Below are positions 1 through 8,866 of a stretch of 64,000 bases of DNA, in pieces. The notes beneath the pieces were generated by a model. That model had not been told where the DNA came from, did no database searches, and saw nothing but the letters and a program-made list of their open reading frames with translations. This DNA is from Cyanobacteriota bacterium erpe_2018_sw_21hr_WHONDRS-SW48-000092_B_bin.40. Its GTDB lineage: Bacteria > Cyanobacteriota > Vampirovibrionia > Obscuribacterales > Obscuribacteraceae. Position 1 is the stretch's first letter, and every line of letters starts with the position of its first letter. The stretch lies in contig JAUPUU010000168.1 of the NCBI GenBank assembly GCA_030917395.1, positions 1 to 64,000 of the forward strand. Reading direction: 5' to 3'. Position numbers and translations under genes: made by a program.

Positions 1-491
1 ATCAAACTCTCCGTTGTCACTTAGCGTTAGCCAAGTGCGTTTAAAACGATTTAGTTTGCCTACTCAAAATTCTTGACAGGCGCCTTGTACATAAGGCTAT
101 TCAGTTATCAGGGTTCAAGTTGGCGTCGGAGTGATCCGCTCAGAGGCGAATGTGATTCAGACGACGAGAGAAATCATACCAAGCTAAATAGGACGTGTCA
201 AACAATACAAAAGTGGCTATCCATAGGCTTCTTACAAAAGCCTCCAGAAATATACACAATTGCCTAACACTTTCTTATGAGCGAGATTAGCAGCTGGGGC
301 CTCTTTCAAGAATCGGCTAGTACAATCATGAGAAAAACGCCACATCTCAAACCGTGGGAACGCTTGTTACGCCTCGCAACACTTGATCGGCACCAAATAA
401 ATAGAATCGGACGAGTTCAGCGTCTTGAGACAAAACCCAGAAGCAGCCCAGCTCTTGACTACCAAGGGGAAAGGCACCATTTTGAATCTAA
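1..491. other. intergenic stretch, no supported gene
   Basis: I see no convincing gene here. Two short open frames on the plus strand (73-267 and 277-495) have no recognisable motif, and the second runs into the 3' end of the neighbouring minus-strand gene. A perfect -35-like hexamer TTGACA lies at 73-78, but no good -10 follows at the usual spacing. Small inverted repeats occur around 82-99 (GCCTT/AAGGC) and at 225-243 (AGGCTT/AAGCCT), neither followed by a T-run. The stretch could hold an untranslated RNA or remnants of an older gene, but nothing identifies it. Confidence 0.4.
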
Positions 492-1598
492 TTAGCGAAT
501 CTGACGCAGCAAAAGTTCGGCACTGTACTTTTTACGAGCACCGGTGACCATAAAAATACGAGAGCCATGCAGTTGAATCTCAGTAAAAGTTGCGCCGTTG
601 CGAAACTGGTTACTATCCTGCGCCAGGCGTAAGTCGGGGTTCTCGTCACGACTTTGACAGAGCGCTGAGATATACGATTGATAGCTTGCTGCTGCTGCTT
701 TGGCATTGCCACCATAATCCACAAGCAACAACTTAACGCGCTCTTTCACTGGCTCCCGCATCTGATAGTCGGCTACACAGGCCAATCTAGACTGTTTAAA
801 GTCTAGCGAATTGAGATAGGGGGCTGGGCAAAAACGTCGTGCTGAAACTGGACCCATTACTATTTTCTCGCTGCCATGGAGAAATTCCAGCTGCGGCATA
901 GTTGAGAGAATGTAAGGCGGAGCGCCAGTTTCAACAATCGCCTTTGCTACTTTAGTGGCGACACGCCTAATGACATCCTTGCTTTCTTCATCATCCCCTG
1001 ACGTTCCATATATAGATATAAAAGTCTTGCCTTGAACAAATGAAATACTGTCATCGTCTTCTGATGTGGCGTCACCGCGCAGCACAACGGTAGTTGCCCC
1101 GCGACGCAAGAAAGCATAAGCGGCAAAAGCACCATCCTTGTTGGCAAATTCGTAGACATCAATATGTATATATCGTTGACCACGCTGCAGCGATTTGCGT
1201 GTAAAAGTCTGCAAACCATATTCTTGAAGGATTGCCGCCTTAAGACCGTCGCTTTCGGGCAGCTGGGGTAGAAGAGCGCCAGCCACAGGCTGCCAGATAT
1301 ACAGATCTAGGCCGGTCCAACCTTCAAAGGCCAATCGATTAGCGAAAGCACCTAGAGCTGTCGGTTTAAAGTTGGGTAGGGCAGGAGACAAAGAAGAAGA
1401 CGACAAAGCAGAAGTGGAAGGAGCTTTAGAAGTGACTGGTGAAACCGGCGAGCCTTCGGGCACAGACGCTGGAATATTTGTTGAAGCCGCAGTAGAAGCA
1501 GGTACCTGAGCTAATGCTTGAGGCACCGGGAAGAGAAATAGAGCAACGCAAAAAGCCAAACAAGCCTTGGGCGGCACCACCAGTGATACTGAATTCAT
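492..1598 (-). CDS. secreted protein, DUF6599-like
   Basis: The 368-residue product begins with a basic and hydrophobic stretch ending near ALAQ (residues about 10-31), a probable Sec signal peptide, so it should be exported. A Ser/Thr/Ala/Pro-rich linker (about 32-75) leads to a folded domain. The pattern there (Y-x-H-x-D-V-Y-E-F, then A-F-A-A-Y-A-F, then a G-K-x-F-I-S-I strand) resembles the DUF6599 family, whose function is unknown; this is pattern similarity only. The ATG lies two bases after the TAG stop of the upstream lipoprotein gene, so the two are probably one transcript with coupled translation. No catalytic motif is visible. Confidence 0.75.
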   Translation of the reverse strand: MNSVSLVVPPKACLAFCVALFLFPVPQALAQVPASTAASTNIPASVPEGSPVSPVTSKAPSTSALSSSSLSPALPNFKPTALGAFANRLAFEGWTGLDLYIWQPVAGALLPQLPESDGLKAAILQEYGLQTFTRKSLQRGQRYIHIDVYEFANKDGAFAAYAFLRRGATTVVLRGDATSEDDDSISFVQGKTFISIYGTSGDDEESKDVIRRVATKVAKAIVETGAPPYILSTMPQLEFLHGSEKIVMGPVSARRFCPAPYLNSLDFKQSRLACVADYQMREPVKERVKLLLVDYGGNAKAAAASYQSYISALCQSRDENPDLRLAQDSNQFRNGATFTEIQLHGSRIFMVTGARKKYSAELLLRQIR

Positions 1599-1600
1599 GC

Positions 1601-2026
1601 CTACTTTTGCGCCGGATCTAGCTTCGGATCGTAATTAATACAAATGACCGTTTGTTCGCCAACCGGCACCAAAATAATGTCTAGCTTGGCCCAGTCAGAT
1701 GTGCACTCAAGAGTGATTGTTCCTTTGAGATTATTGTCAGAAAGCAGCCGATAGGCTTTCATTGCCACTTCATTCTTATAAAAGTTCAAAATCTTATCGA
1801 ATTCATCACTGCTCTTTAAGATCACAACCTGTCGATATTTGTTCTGACCAATGGGTGTGCTGTCAGACTTGGTGCATTCTGTCCCTGGATAACAAGCTAT
1901 GGGAAACTTTTCTGGTAGCGCCAAGCCAGTGGGTTTGTAAGCCCCACCGCAAGCAGAAAGCAAAGAACAACTGGTCGCCATTACGACAAAAACAGCCAAG
2001 CGCAATAACAATCTGCTGCCGATCAT
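1601..2026 (-). CDS. small lipoprotein of unknown function
   Basis: I chose the ATG at 2026 rather than the longer frame from 2116. It has a GGGG Shine-Dalgarno-like run about 7 bases upstream and gives a clean lipoprotein signal: hydrophobic stretch, then lipobox L-L-S-A-C with the lipidated Cys near residue 25. The mature protein is about 115 residues with two or three further Cys and no known motif. It should sit on the periplasmic side of a membrane. It lies directly upstream of the secreted DUF6599-like gene, with 2 bases between them, which suggests joint expression and perhaps a joint role in the envelope. Confidence 0.7.
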   Translation of the reverse strand: MIGSRLLLRLAVFVVMATSCSLLSACGGAYKPTGLALPEKFPIACYPGTECTKSDSTPIGQNKYRQVVILKSSDEFDKILNFYKNEVAMKAYRLLSDNNLKGTITLECTSDWAKLDIILVPVGEQTVICINYDPKLDPAQK

Positions 2027-2195
2027 GAAATACCCCTGCCTCAGTAAACGGAACGAATATAGCGTAGCAAAAATTACCTTTTTGCACCCTTGGCACAGGC
2101 TAAATTCAGTGCCCACAAGTGACTAATCCAACAGTAATTGTTTGCCTGCAGATATTCATTCCCTGCCAAGGCAGAGATATATCGAAAAGCTAGGC

Positions 2196-2248
2196 CATCA
2201 GCCAATCAATAATTACATTGACTGCTTTAATTGCATCAGCCAATCAAT
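2196..2248. repeat. 15-bp direct repeat pair
   Basis: The 15-mer CATCAGCCAATCAAT occurs at 2196-2210 and again at 2234-2248, a centre-to-centre distance of 38 bp. It lies between the 3' end of the LEA-like gene and the start of the lipoprotein gene (both minus strand), upstream of the latter's likely promoter. It could be a regulator site or the product of a small local duplication. Confidence 0.6.
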
Positions 2249-2272
2249 TGCATCAAACATCAAGTGAGGCAA

Positions 2273-3013
2273 CTATTTCTTGGTAGCTGGTCGTTTGGGT
2301 AGATCTTGCTGTCGTTCGTCGTCAGGGTATCCGCTCTTATCGGCTTTGCCAGCGGCCTTTACCTCAGCCTTTTTATCGTGGTCTCCCACACCGAACCAAC
2401 CCAAAACTTTGCTACCAGCACCTTTAGCAGTTTCCATAGCCTTGCTACGTGTATCTTCATCAAGCACAGCGCCGGTAATTACATGCTTCGCATCAGGAAT
2501 ACCACCATTGGCGATCTTACCTAGCTCCAGAGCGCCCCGGGCCGTACCCTGATGCTCTTTTGGTAATTCTTGCACACCCTTATCAAGCGCCTTGCGGCCA
2601 ACTTTTTCGAGGATAGCTCCTTGTGGCCCCATTATCACGAGTGGTGCTACTTCCTTACCAACAGTAACGATATCACCACGCTTTGCGGCGCCTAATACAC
2701 GATTACCAGTAGCTTTCTCTTCCTCATATACTTCTTTGCCTACACCAACCACGGCCTTGCCAGCCTTGCTGTTAGCCGCATCAAGTGCCGCCTGCTTGAC
2801 CTTTGGAGCGTTCTCGACTACGGCATCTTTGACTTTGGGCGCATTTTCGTCAATCAGCTCTTTGCCTTTGTGCAATGCCTTACTGCCACCATCAACAACC
2901 GCGTCTTTAGCGCGACCCAAGTGTCCCATGACACTGCCGAAGGAGAAACCACTCTCCGGCTTGGCGCTAGTTTTCTCTTTGTCGTCAGATGCACGTGCTG
3001 AACGGTCGGTCAT
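2273..3013 (-). CDS. Ala/Lys-rich LEA-like hypothetical protein
   Basis: The 246-residue product is hydrophilic, without signal peptide or membrane segment, and rich in Ala, Lys, Gly, Val and Asp. An 11-residue unit is repeated back to back near residues 55-80 (N-A-P-K-V-K-D-A-V-V-E then N-A-P-K-V-K-Q-A-A-L-D), a periodicity like that of group 3 LEA and other amphipathic-helix stress proteins. The middle is slightly more hydrophobic and the C-terminus is charged. Function is unknown. A desiccation- or stress-protective role is only an analogy. It appears to be transcribed alone. Confidence 0.6.
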   Translation of the reverse strand: MTDRSARASDDKEKTSAKPESGFSFGSVMGHLGRAKDAVVDGGSKALHKGKELIDENAPKVKDAVVENAPKVKQAALDAANSKAGKAVVGVGKEVYEEEKATGNRVLGAAKRGDIVTVGKEVAPLVIMGPQGAILEKVGRKALDKGVQELPKEHQGTARGALELGKIANGGIPDAKHVITGAVLDEDTRSKAMETAKGAGSKVLGWFGVGDHDKKAEVKAAGKADKSGYPDDERQQDLPKRPATKK

Positions 3014-3144
3014 AGCATTGGCCTCAAAAAAAATATGGTAAAAGCGGGGGGTTAGAGGATTCTAAGCTTTCTAGCATTTCGTTGTCAAGCTAATTCTTGC
3101 ATCGCAGCTATCCCTTATGTACCCACACTATGCCCCCAGCCAAG

Positions 3145-3178
3145 CGAAAACCCCAAGGTTCAAGGCCTTGGGGTTCGC
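3145..3178 (-). terminator. hairpin terminator after the UDP-xylose genes
   Basis: Inverted repeat AACCCCAAGG / CCTTGGGGTT with a 7-base loop. Read on the minus strand, a TTTT run is part of the distal arm. It lies about 50 bases past the stop of the decarboxylase gene and fits the end of that minus-strand operon. Confidence 0.6.
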
Positions 3179-3229
3179 GTACTTATATACAGTCTTTTCA
3201 GGGCTTTGCTGCCCACAGTCTGCTCCTGA

Positions 3230-4183
3230 CTATTTAACGGCATCCAACTCGCGAGCTTGGGCCTGGCGGTACCATTCAATGGTCTCTTTCAGTCCGTCCA
3301 CCAAGTCTTTGCTTGGCGCCCAGTTAATCAGTTGCTTGGCCTTTGTAGTATCGGGCAGTCGACGCTTTGGATCATCAACAGGTAGCGGCTTTTTCACAAT
3401 CTCACTACTGCTGCCCACCAACTCTTTAATGATAGTGGCCAACTCAAGCACAGTTTTTTCTTCTGGATTCCCAAGATTCACGGGTAAATGATGGTCAACA
3501 CCCATTAATCGCACAATGCCTTCAACGAGGTCAGAGACATACTGGAAGCTTCTAGTTTGCTGACCTTCACCATAAACAGTCAGGGGCTCATTGGCCAAAG
3601 ATTGGCCGATGAAATTAGAGACAACACGGCCGTCATCGAGCCTGAGGCGCGGACCGTAACAGTTGAAGATGCGAATAATGCGAGTATCTAAGCCATGTTT
3701 GTGATGGTAGGCCATGGTAATTGCTTCAGCAAAACGCTTAGCTTCATCATAAACACCACGAGGGCCGATAGGGTTAACATTGCCCCAATAGGTTTCTGGC
3801 TGCGGATGTATTTCGGGGTCACCATAGACCTCGGAAGTACTAGCTAGAAAATATTTTGCACCTTTCGAAAGAGCCAGGCCAAGCGTGTTGTGCGTGCCTA
3901 ACGAATTGACCTTTAGGGTTTCAATTGGGAGCAGCAAGTAATCGACAGGTGATGCTGGAGAGGCAAAATGTATGACCCAATCTAAATCTCCAACAATATG
4001 AATATGGTTAGAAACATTGTGATGGATAAATTCAAAGCGCGGATTAGACTTATGCTGAGCAATATTCTGATAGTTACCAGTGATGAGATTATCCATCACC
4101 ACAACTTGGTGCCCTTCAGCCATCATGCGATCGGTCAAATGTGAACCGATAAAACCGGCACCACCAGTAATTAAAATTCTCAA
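3230..4183 (-). CDS. uxs: UDP-glucuronate decarboxylase (UDP-xylose synthase)
   Basis: An extended short-chain dehydrogenase/reductase of 317 residues, close to the usual bacterial UXS length. It converts UDP-glucuronate to UDP-xylose with tightly bound NAD. Visible are the Rossmann motif G-G-A-G-F-I-G (7-13), S-T-S-E-V-Y-G-D-P (115-123), and the UXS signature around Y-W-G-N-V-N-P-I-G with catalytic Y145 and K149 in Y-D-E-A-K-R. The start is TTG, overlapping the TGA stop of the upstream dehydrogenase gene (TTGA), so translation is coupled. Together the two enzymes turn UDP-glucose into UDP-xylose, a donor for polysaccharide or glycoprotein synthesis. No glycosyltransferase is adjacent. Confidence 0.93.
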   Translation of the reverse strand: MRILITGGAGFIGSHLTDRMMAEGHQVVVMDNLITGNYQNIAQHKSNPRFEFIHHNVSNHIHIVGDLDWVIHFASPASPVDYLLLPIETLKVNSLGTHNTLGLALSKGAKYFLASTSEVYGDPEIHPQPETYWGNVNPIGPRGVYDEAKRFAEAITMAYHHKHGLDTRIIRIFNCYGPRLRLDDGRVVSNFIGQSLANEPLTVYGEGQQTRSFQYVSDLVEGIVRLMGVDHHLPVNLGNPEEKTVLELATIIKELVGSSSEIVKKPLPVDDPKRRLPDTTKAKQLINWAPSKDLVDGLKETIEWYRQAQARELDAVK

Positions 4184-5586
4184 CGTCCTACTCCTCGATA
4201 AGTCATACCGGCAGCGGTTATCTCTTCTTCGTTTAAGGCATTGCGTCCATCAATCACCAGGGGCCAACGCATACTCTTAGCTAATTTTTTCCAGTCTAGT
4301 TTTCTGAATTGTTCCCACTCAGTTACCAGTACCAGAGCATCGCTATCAGCAGCCAACTCCTCAGCGTTGTGGCAATAAACTAAGTCGAGGCTAGCATGCA
4401 GAACTTTGCATCGGTCATTAGAGACTGGGTCGTAAGCCTTTACCGAGGCACCCATCTTCAAGAGCTGGTAGGCAATAGTCAGTGCTGGTGCATCGCGCAA
4501 GTCGTCGGTATTGGGCTTGAACGAAAGGCCAAGTAAGCCTATCGTGCGACCTTTCAATATCTTCAATTCATCTTGCAGCTTCTTAATAACCACCAGGCGC
4601 TGACGATCATTGACAGCAACAGTGGCTTCTAGCAACGATGTTGGATAGGAATACTCTTTAGCAACCTGCATCAAAGCACTGACGTCTTTGCCAAAACAGC
4701 TACCACCCCAGCCCACTCCAGCATGAAGGAAGGCTTTGCCAATACGATAATCAAGGCCGATACCTTGAGTCACTTGGCTAACATCAGCTCCTACTTTTTC
4801 GCACAATCCAGCGATTTCGTTAGCGAAGCTAATTTTCATCGCCAAAAAGGCGTTGGCTGAATACTTGATCAACTCAGCCGAAGCCAGGTCAGTAACAACA
4901 AAAGGTACAGAGGAAAAATCTTTGGGCCGAGGTGCAAAGGTCGGCACGTCAAAGCTCTGCTCGACAATTGGCTTGTAGAGGCTCTTCATCACAGCAACAG
5001 CTTGCTCATCAGTGGAGCCAACCACAATGCGGTCAGGATAGAACGAATCAGAAATGGCACTACCTTCGCGCAAGAACTCAGGATTGCTAACTACCACAAA
5101 ACTAGGTGACTCTGGTCTGGCGGCACGAGCGGGAACCGGTTGGGCATTTTGTACGCCTTGCGAAACAAGCATCTCGACCCAGTTGCCAGAGCCCACAGGT
5201 ACGGTTGATTTATTGACAATGATGCGACGGTGCTTAGCATCCAGTGCGCTGCCTATGCTGCGGGCCACAACCATCACCTGAGAGAGATCGGGCTCACCGT
5301 TTGGAAGTGAAGGAGTGCCCACCGCGATGAATATGATTTGAGCCCGCTTAACAGCCTCTTCTAAATTGTCTGAAAAATTGAGGAAGCCAGACTCACTGGT
5401 CTCTCTGACAAAATCTTGCAATCCGGGCTCAAAAAATGGCACTAAGCCACTTTTCAAACTACCTAAGCGCTCCGGGTTGGCTTCAACAGCCGTGACATGA
5501 TTGCCAAGATAAGCTAAACAAGCGCTCGTCACTAGACCTACGTAGCCGGCGCCAATAACACATATATCCACGAGATTTATTCCCAC
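4180..5586 (-). CDS. ugd: UDP-glucose 6-dehydrogenase
   Basis: An NAD-dependent four-electron dehydrogenase converting UDP-glucose to UDP-glucuronate. Visible: N-terminal Rossmann motif G-A-G-Y-V-G (12-17), N-P-E-F-L-R-E-G (168-175), and the catalytic Cys at 297 in G-G-S-C-F-G-K-D, followed by the C-terminal UDP-binding domain. At 468 residues it is slightly longer than the usual 430-450, because of a loop around 145-165 rich in Ala, Pro and Arg. The GTG at 5586 has a poor ribosome site. Another GTG five codons later (5571) has GGGA upstream and would leave the Rossmann fold intact. It is the first gene of a two-gene operon with the decarboxylase. Confidence 0.93.
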   Translation of the reverse strand: MGINLVDICVIGAGYVGLVTSACLAYLGNHVTAVEANPERLGSLKSGLVPFFEPGLQDFVRETSESGFLNFSDNLEEAVKRAQIIFIAVGTPSLPNGEPDLSQVMVVARSIGSALDAKHRRIIVNKSTVPVGSGNWVEMLVSQGVQNAQPVPARAARPESPSFVVVSNPEFLREGSAISDSFYPDRIVVGSTDEQAVAVMKSLYKPIVEQSFDVPTFAPRPKDFSSVPFVVTDLASAELIKYSANAFLAMKISFANEIAGLCEKVGADVSQVTQGIGLDYRIGKAFLHAGVGWGGSCFGKDVSALMQVAKEYSYPTSLLEATVAVNDRQRLVVIKKLQDELKILKGRTIGLLGLSFKPNTDDLRDAPALTIAYQLLKMGASVKAYDPVSNDRCKVLHASLDLVYCHNAEELAADSDALVLVTEWEQFRKLDWKKLAKSMRWPLVIDGRNALNEEEITAAGMTYRGVGR

Positions 5587-5657
5587 AAACTAAGAAAAGG
5601 AAAGAGAAGCTATGCTAGCCTCTGGTTATACATATAGCTTAAAGCCTATGGAGCCCC

Positions 5658-6557
5658 ATGTCTTCAGATTTAGAAAGCTCAAATTTAGAAGGTTCACATT
5701 TAGAGCAGTTCATTGCAACCGTAGCCAAGCTCAGATCTCCTGAAGGCTGCCCCTGGGATAGAGAGCAGACTCACAAAAGTCTAGCCCGCTATTTGCTAGA
5801 AGAGGCCTATGAAGTGATGGAAGCAATTCACGAAGGCGACCCTGAAAAAATCAAAGAAGAACTGGGTGACTTACTGCTACAGATTGTACTCAATTCACAA
5901 GTAGCAAAAGACGATGGAAACTTTACGATTGAAGATGTCGCTGCCTCGATAAATGCCAAGATGATCCGGCGTCATCCCCACGTTTTTGCCGACTCAAAAG
6001 TTGATACTGCAGAAGGGGTAGTGACCCAATGGCAGGAATTGAAAGCAAAAGAGAAGCAAGAAAAGCTCGACCAAGGGCAAGAACAGTCTGAGGCAAAAGA
6101 ATCAGCTCTAGCTGGGGTGCCCAAAACCATGCCAGCCTTGCTTCAAGCCCTAAAAATTTCCGAAAAGGCCGTCAACCAGGGCTTTGAATGGGAAAAAGAA
6201 GCTGATGTTTGGGCCAAACTTCATTCAGAAATTAGCGAACTCCAGGAAGCTATTTCGCACCCTGACTTAGTCAGCCCCAAAAACGGCCAGGCAATTGACC
6301 CGAGCAAAAAGAAAGACAGTGACAAAGCCAAGCAAGAAGTGGCCCTTGAATTTGGCGATGCCTTGTTCTGCATGGTCAATCTGGCTCGCTGGCATGCCCT
6401 CGACCCAGAAGAGTGCTTGCTAATGACCATCAACAAATTTAAAAACCGTTTTGAGTGGATGGAGCGCCATAGCGAGCGCCCCCTCAAAGAACATTCAGCG
6501 GAGCAACTAAACGACCTGTGGGAAGGTGCTAAAGCGGCTCTAACAGAGAGTTTATAG
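5658..6557 (+). CDS. mazG: nucleoside triphosphate pyrophosphohydrolase MazG
   Basis: Hydrolyses (d)NTPs to the monophosphate and pyrophosphate, a housekeeping role in clearing aberrant nucleotides. The first MazG domain shows the family opening C-P-W-D-R-E-Q-T-H and the metal-binding E-E-A-Y-E and E-L-G-D-L motifs (about residues 30-80). A second, more diverged MazG domain follows a charged linker, with S-E-I-S-E-L-Q-E and E-F-G-D-A-L-F (about 190-265). The 299-residue length is slightly above the usual 260-280 owing to Lys/Glu-rich linkers. ATG at 5658 has GGAG close upstream. It is convergent with ftsQ, overlapping its 3' end by 6 bases. Confidence 0.93.
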   Translation: MSSDLESSNLEGSHLEQFIATVAKLRSPEGCPWDREQTHKSLARYLLEEAYEVMEAIHEGDPEKIKEELGDLLLQIVLNSQVAKDDGNFTIEDVAASINAKMIRRHPHVFADSKVDTAEGVVTQWQELKAKEKQEKLDQGQEQSEAKESALAGVPKTMPALLQALKISEKAVNQGFEWEKEADVWAKLHSEISELQEAISHPDLVSPKNGQAIDPSKKKDSDKAKQEVALEFGDALFCMVNLARWHALDPEECLLMTINKFKNRFEWMERHSERPLKEHSAEQLNDLWEGAKAALTESL

Positions 6558-7589
6558 AGTATTTGAAGTTTGAGCCACTGCTGGATTTGGCTTAGTATTG
6601 GGCAGAGAACCTGGCGCTGGGCCTGACACAGAGCCAGTTGTCGCAGTTGGTGCCACAGCGGAATTAGTTTGAGACTGGCCACTGCTCGGTGTGCTCGAAA
6701 GAGCGCCCTGAATACTTTCTGGAATATTATTCAAAGCTTCATTGCGAGCGTCTTCGGCTTCCGATTTTTCAGTCGGACGCTTAGGATTTTTGGAGATTTT
6801 TAGTGGAATTGAATTATCGAGACCAAGATCAATAAATTCGACTTTGTCTTTTATTGGCTCAACAGTCGGAAGAATAGAAACTAAGCGACCAAGCCGCCTG
6901 GTCAAAGTAGCATCAGGCAAACCAATTTTTAAGGTCAAATCGCCGTTAGCAACTTTAACGTCAAAGGGCTGACGCATATCAATGTAATCGACAGGTCGCC
7001 CGGTCTGACTACTAATATAGTTTGCCCAACTAGCCCACTGAGCCACTTCGCGCGAAGTGAGCTTCAAGCTATGCTGCCCGTAAATAACTAGATGCGGGCG
7101 AACCACCGCAGGAAACTCAGCGATAGAAATAAATCGACCAGATTGGGCAATAACGGCCTCTGCCGGCTTGGTCGGATCTGGACTATAAGTAGCCCAGGGA
7201 TACTCTTCTAGGATCTCTACGACTAGATGCGGCTTCGGCAGAGCGTAGCGCCGAACGAAAGCATGACGAACAGCCTTAAGAGAAGCAATTTGATTTTCTA
7301 ATTTCTTAGGATCAATGCGGTAAATCGGCACATTGACTGCATTTTTCACAAGCTTAAGAACTTGATCTTTGGTAGCCACCGAATTACCGTGCACAATCAC
7401 TTCAGTTTTTTCATTATGAAGAGCCCAGGGCAAGTGGGTAAAACAAGCAGCTCCAGCGATAAGCATGCCGAACAAAAGTACATAGCGCAAAGTTTGTCTA
7501 CGCGATCTAGCGCGACGGGTTGCTTTCCGTTGCTTGCGACGACTCTTCATCCATTCGCGGCGCTGATCAGCTTCCATGATCATAGTCAT
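6552..7589 (-). CDS. ftsQ: FtsQ/DivIB-type cell division protein
   Basis: A bitopic division protein expected to link early and late divisome parts and to recruit FtsL/FtsB-type partners. A very basic cytoplasmic N-terminus (residues 10-33, many Arg/Lys) precedes one membrane segment (about 34-54), then a POTRA-like domain (about 61-127) and an FtsQ domain. The C-terminal 70 residues are low-complexity Pro/Ser/Thr/Ala/Gly and look disordered, an unusual extension. The ATG overlaps the TGA of dapF (ATGA), so the pair is translationally coupled. Identity rests on architecture, the POTRA pattern and dcw-type neighbours. Overall sequence conservation is low, as is normal for FtsQ. Confidence 0.8.
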   Translation of the reverse strand: MTMIMEADQRREWMKSRRKQRKATRRARSRRQTLRYVLLFGMLIAGAACFTHLPWALHNEKTEVIVHGNSVATKDQVLKLVKNAVNVPIYRIDPKKLENQIASLKAVRHAFVRRYALPKPHLVVEILEEYPWATYSPDPTKPAEAVIAQSGRFISIAEFPAVVRPHLVIYGQHSLKLTSREVAQWASWANYISSQTGRPVDYIDMRQPFDVKVANGDLTLKIGLPDATLTRRLGRLVSILPTVEPIKDKVEFIDLGLDNSIPLKISKNPKRPTEKSEAEDARNEALNNIPESIQGALSSTPSSGQSQTNSAVAPTATTGSVSGPAPGSLPNTKPNPAVAQTSNTL

Positions 7590-8716
7590 GCTGGCAACTC
7601 CTCTCTGCTTTCACAGCTAGAGTGATTGGCTAGCAAATCAGAAGAACACAATCTATCGTCGAGTGGAAATTCGCCGGAAAATGCTATTTGCGCTGGTCCG
7701 TTTAACTCGATGAGATTATCCAAGGAAGACCAGGTGACCTCAAGTTCCCCACCTGGAAGAATAACACAGCATTGGCGGTTTAGGCGCTCTTCAATTACCC
7801 CTGCTGCCACCACGGCCGCAGCGCCTGATGCACAGGCCAAAGTTGGCCCACAGCCTCGTTCTACGACGTATACGACGGCCCGATCGCGCCCCTGGGGCAG
7901 AACAAATTCAACATTAACTCCCTGAGGAAAGATAGACAGGCCCTGAATCTGATGGGCCAGCTCAAGCAATCGACCAGGAAATTTTTCCACAAAAGCAGCA
8001 GAGGCACCACTCGATATACCATGCATACAGCCTTGATATTGAGTTAATTCCAACTCTGGACAATCAAAGATGACGCAGTGAGGATTACCCATATCGATAG
8101 CAGTGGCACTAAGGGTGATATCGCCCAAAGTTAGCTTTTCGCCAACAAATTTGACCTCTGGCGCAGCCAAACTTGTACTAATAAACCTCTGATTAGGATT
8201 ATTAGCTGCACCGCCGGCAGAGCCTGTCGGTGAATTGAGAACAGTGACATTAACAGGATAGGCCCGAGTTGCAACCTTGAAACGATCAGACTGGGGCCAA
8301 CGTCTTTCGCTCTCACATTTAGCATTTTCACGCGCAAAATAAGCTAAACAACGCAGGCCATTTCCGCACATATCAGAAGAAGAGCCATCACTATTGATGT
8401 AAATCCATGCCAAATCGCATTGCTTATAAGAAGGATAAGCACTGACAATTTTTTCAGACAAAGAGCCCGCAGTAGAATCAGGACTGACCGCGACAATTAG
8501 ACCATCAGCACCAATGCCAAAACGCCGATCACACACTAACTGAGCTAATCGACTAAGAGTGGCAGCAATATCTAAATTTTTCCCTACCGCCTTTAACAGA
8601 CCATGCAAGGCTAGATCGAGGTCAACATCTTTGACCATGACGAAGTCGTTGCCAAGACCATGCATCTTGGTAAATGGCAATGAATGCGGTAACAACTGAT
8701 TCGGGTCGGTTTCCAT
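7586..8716 (-). CDS. dapF: diaminopimelate epimerase
   Basis: Interconverts LL- and meso-diaminopimelate for lysine and peptidoglycan synthesis. The family opening F-T-K-M-H-G-L-G-N-D-F, the first catalytic Cys in S-S-D-M-C-G-N-G-L-R and the second in G-P-T-L-A-C-A-S-G-A are all present. I chose the ATG at 8716, which puts the conserved opening 16 residues from the start. The frame extends to a TTG at 8821, but that adds 35 residues with no family counterpart and no ribosome site. A TATAAT sits about 12 bases before this ATG and could be a -10 giving a very short leader. There is an insertion with several Gly/Ala/Asn residues mid-protein. Downstream ftsQ overlaps by 4 bases. Confidence 0.93.
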   Translation of the reverse strand: METDPNQLLPHSLPFTKMHGLGNDFVMVKDVDLDLALHGLLKAVGKNLDIAATLSRLAQLVCDRRFGIGADGLIVAVSPDSTAGSLSEKIVSAYPSYKQCDLAWIYINSDGSSSDMCGNGLRCLAYFARENAKCESERRWPQSDRFKVATRAYPVNVTVLNSPTGSAGGAANNPNQRFISTSLAAPEVKFVGEKLTLGDITLSATAIDMGNPHCVIFDCPELELTQYQGCMHGISSGASAAFVEKFPGRLLELAHQIQGLSIFPQGVNVEFVLPQGRDRAVVYVVERGCGPTLACASGAAAVVAAGVIEERLNRQCCVILPGGELEVTWSSLDNLIELNGPAQIAFSGEFPLDDRLCSSDLLANHSSCESREELPA

Positions 8717-8866
8717 ATATCTCGGGAGATTATAACCCTTGCCAGCTTTCTTGTGCTTGACATGATCAGGAAGTAACAAACTTAAAGGGAATTGACGATA
8801 ATCCCTTATATACTCATCCAATTTTAGTCTTGCAGCAGCAATGAGCAGTAGAAGGTTACTAACAAA

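Noticed and set aside
277-495. Short plus-strand frame of 72 codons at the left edge
   Set aside because: No motif, no ribosome site, and its end overlaps the 3' end of a better supported minus-strand gene.
2592-3041. 149-codon plus-strand frame opposite the LEA-like gene
   Set aside because: Its Ala/Ser/Thr/Leu-rich composition is what the complement of an Ala/Lys/Val-rich gene produces; there is no ribosome site or motif.
6221-6682. 153-codon minus-strand frame over the mazG 3' end and ftsQ end
   Set aside because: It lies within two well-supported genes in other frames and shows no family features.
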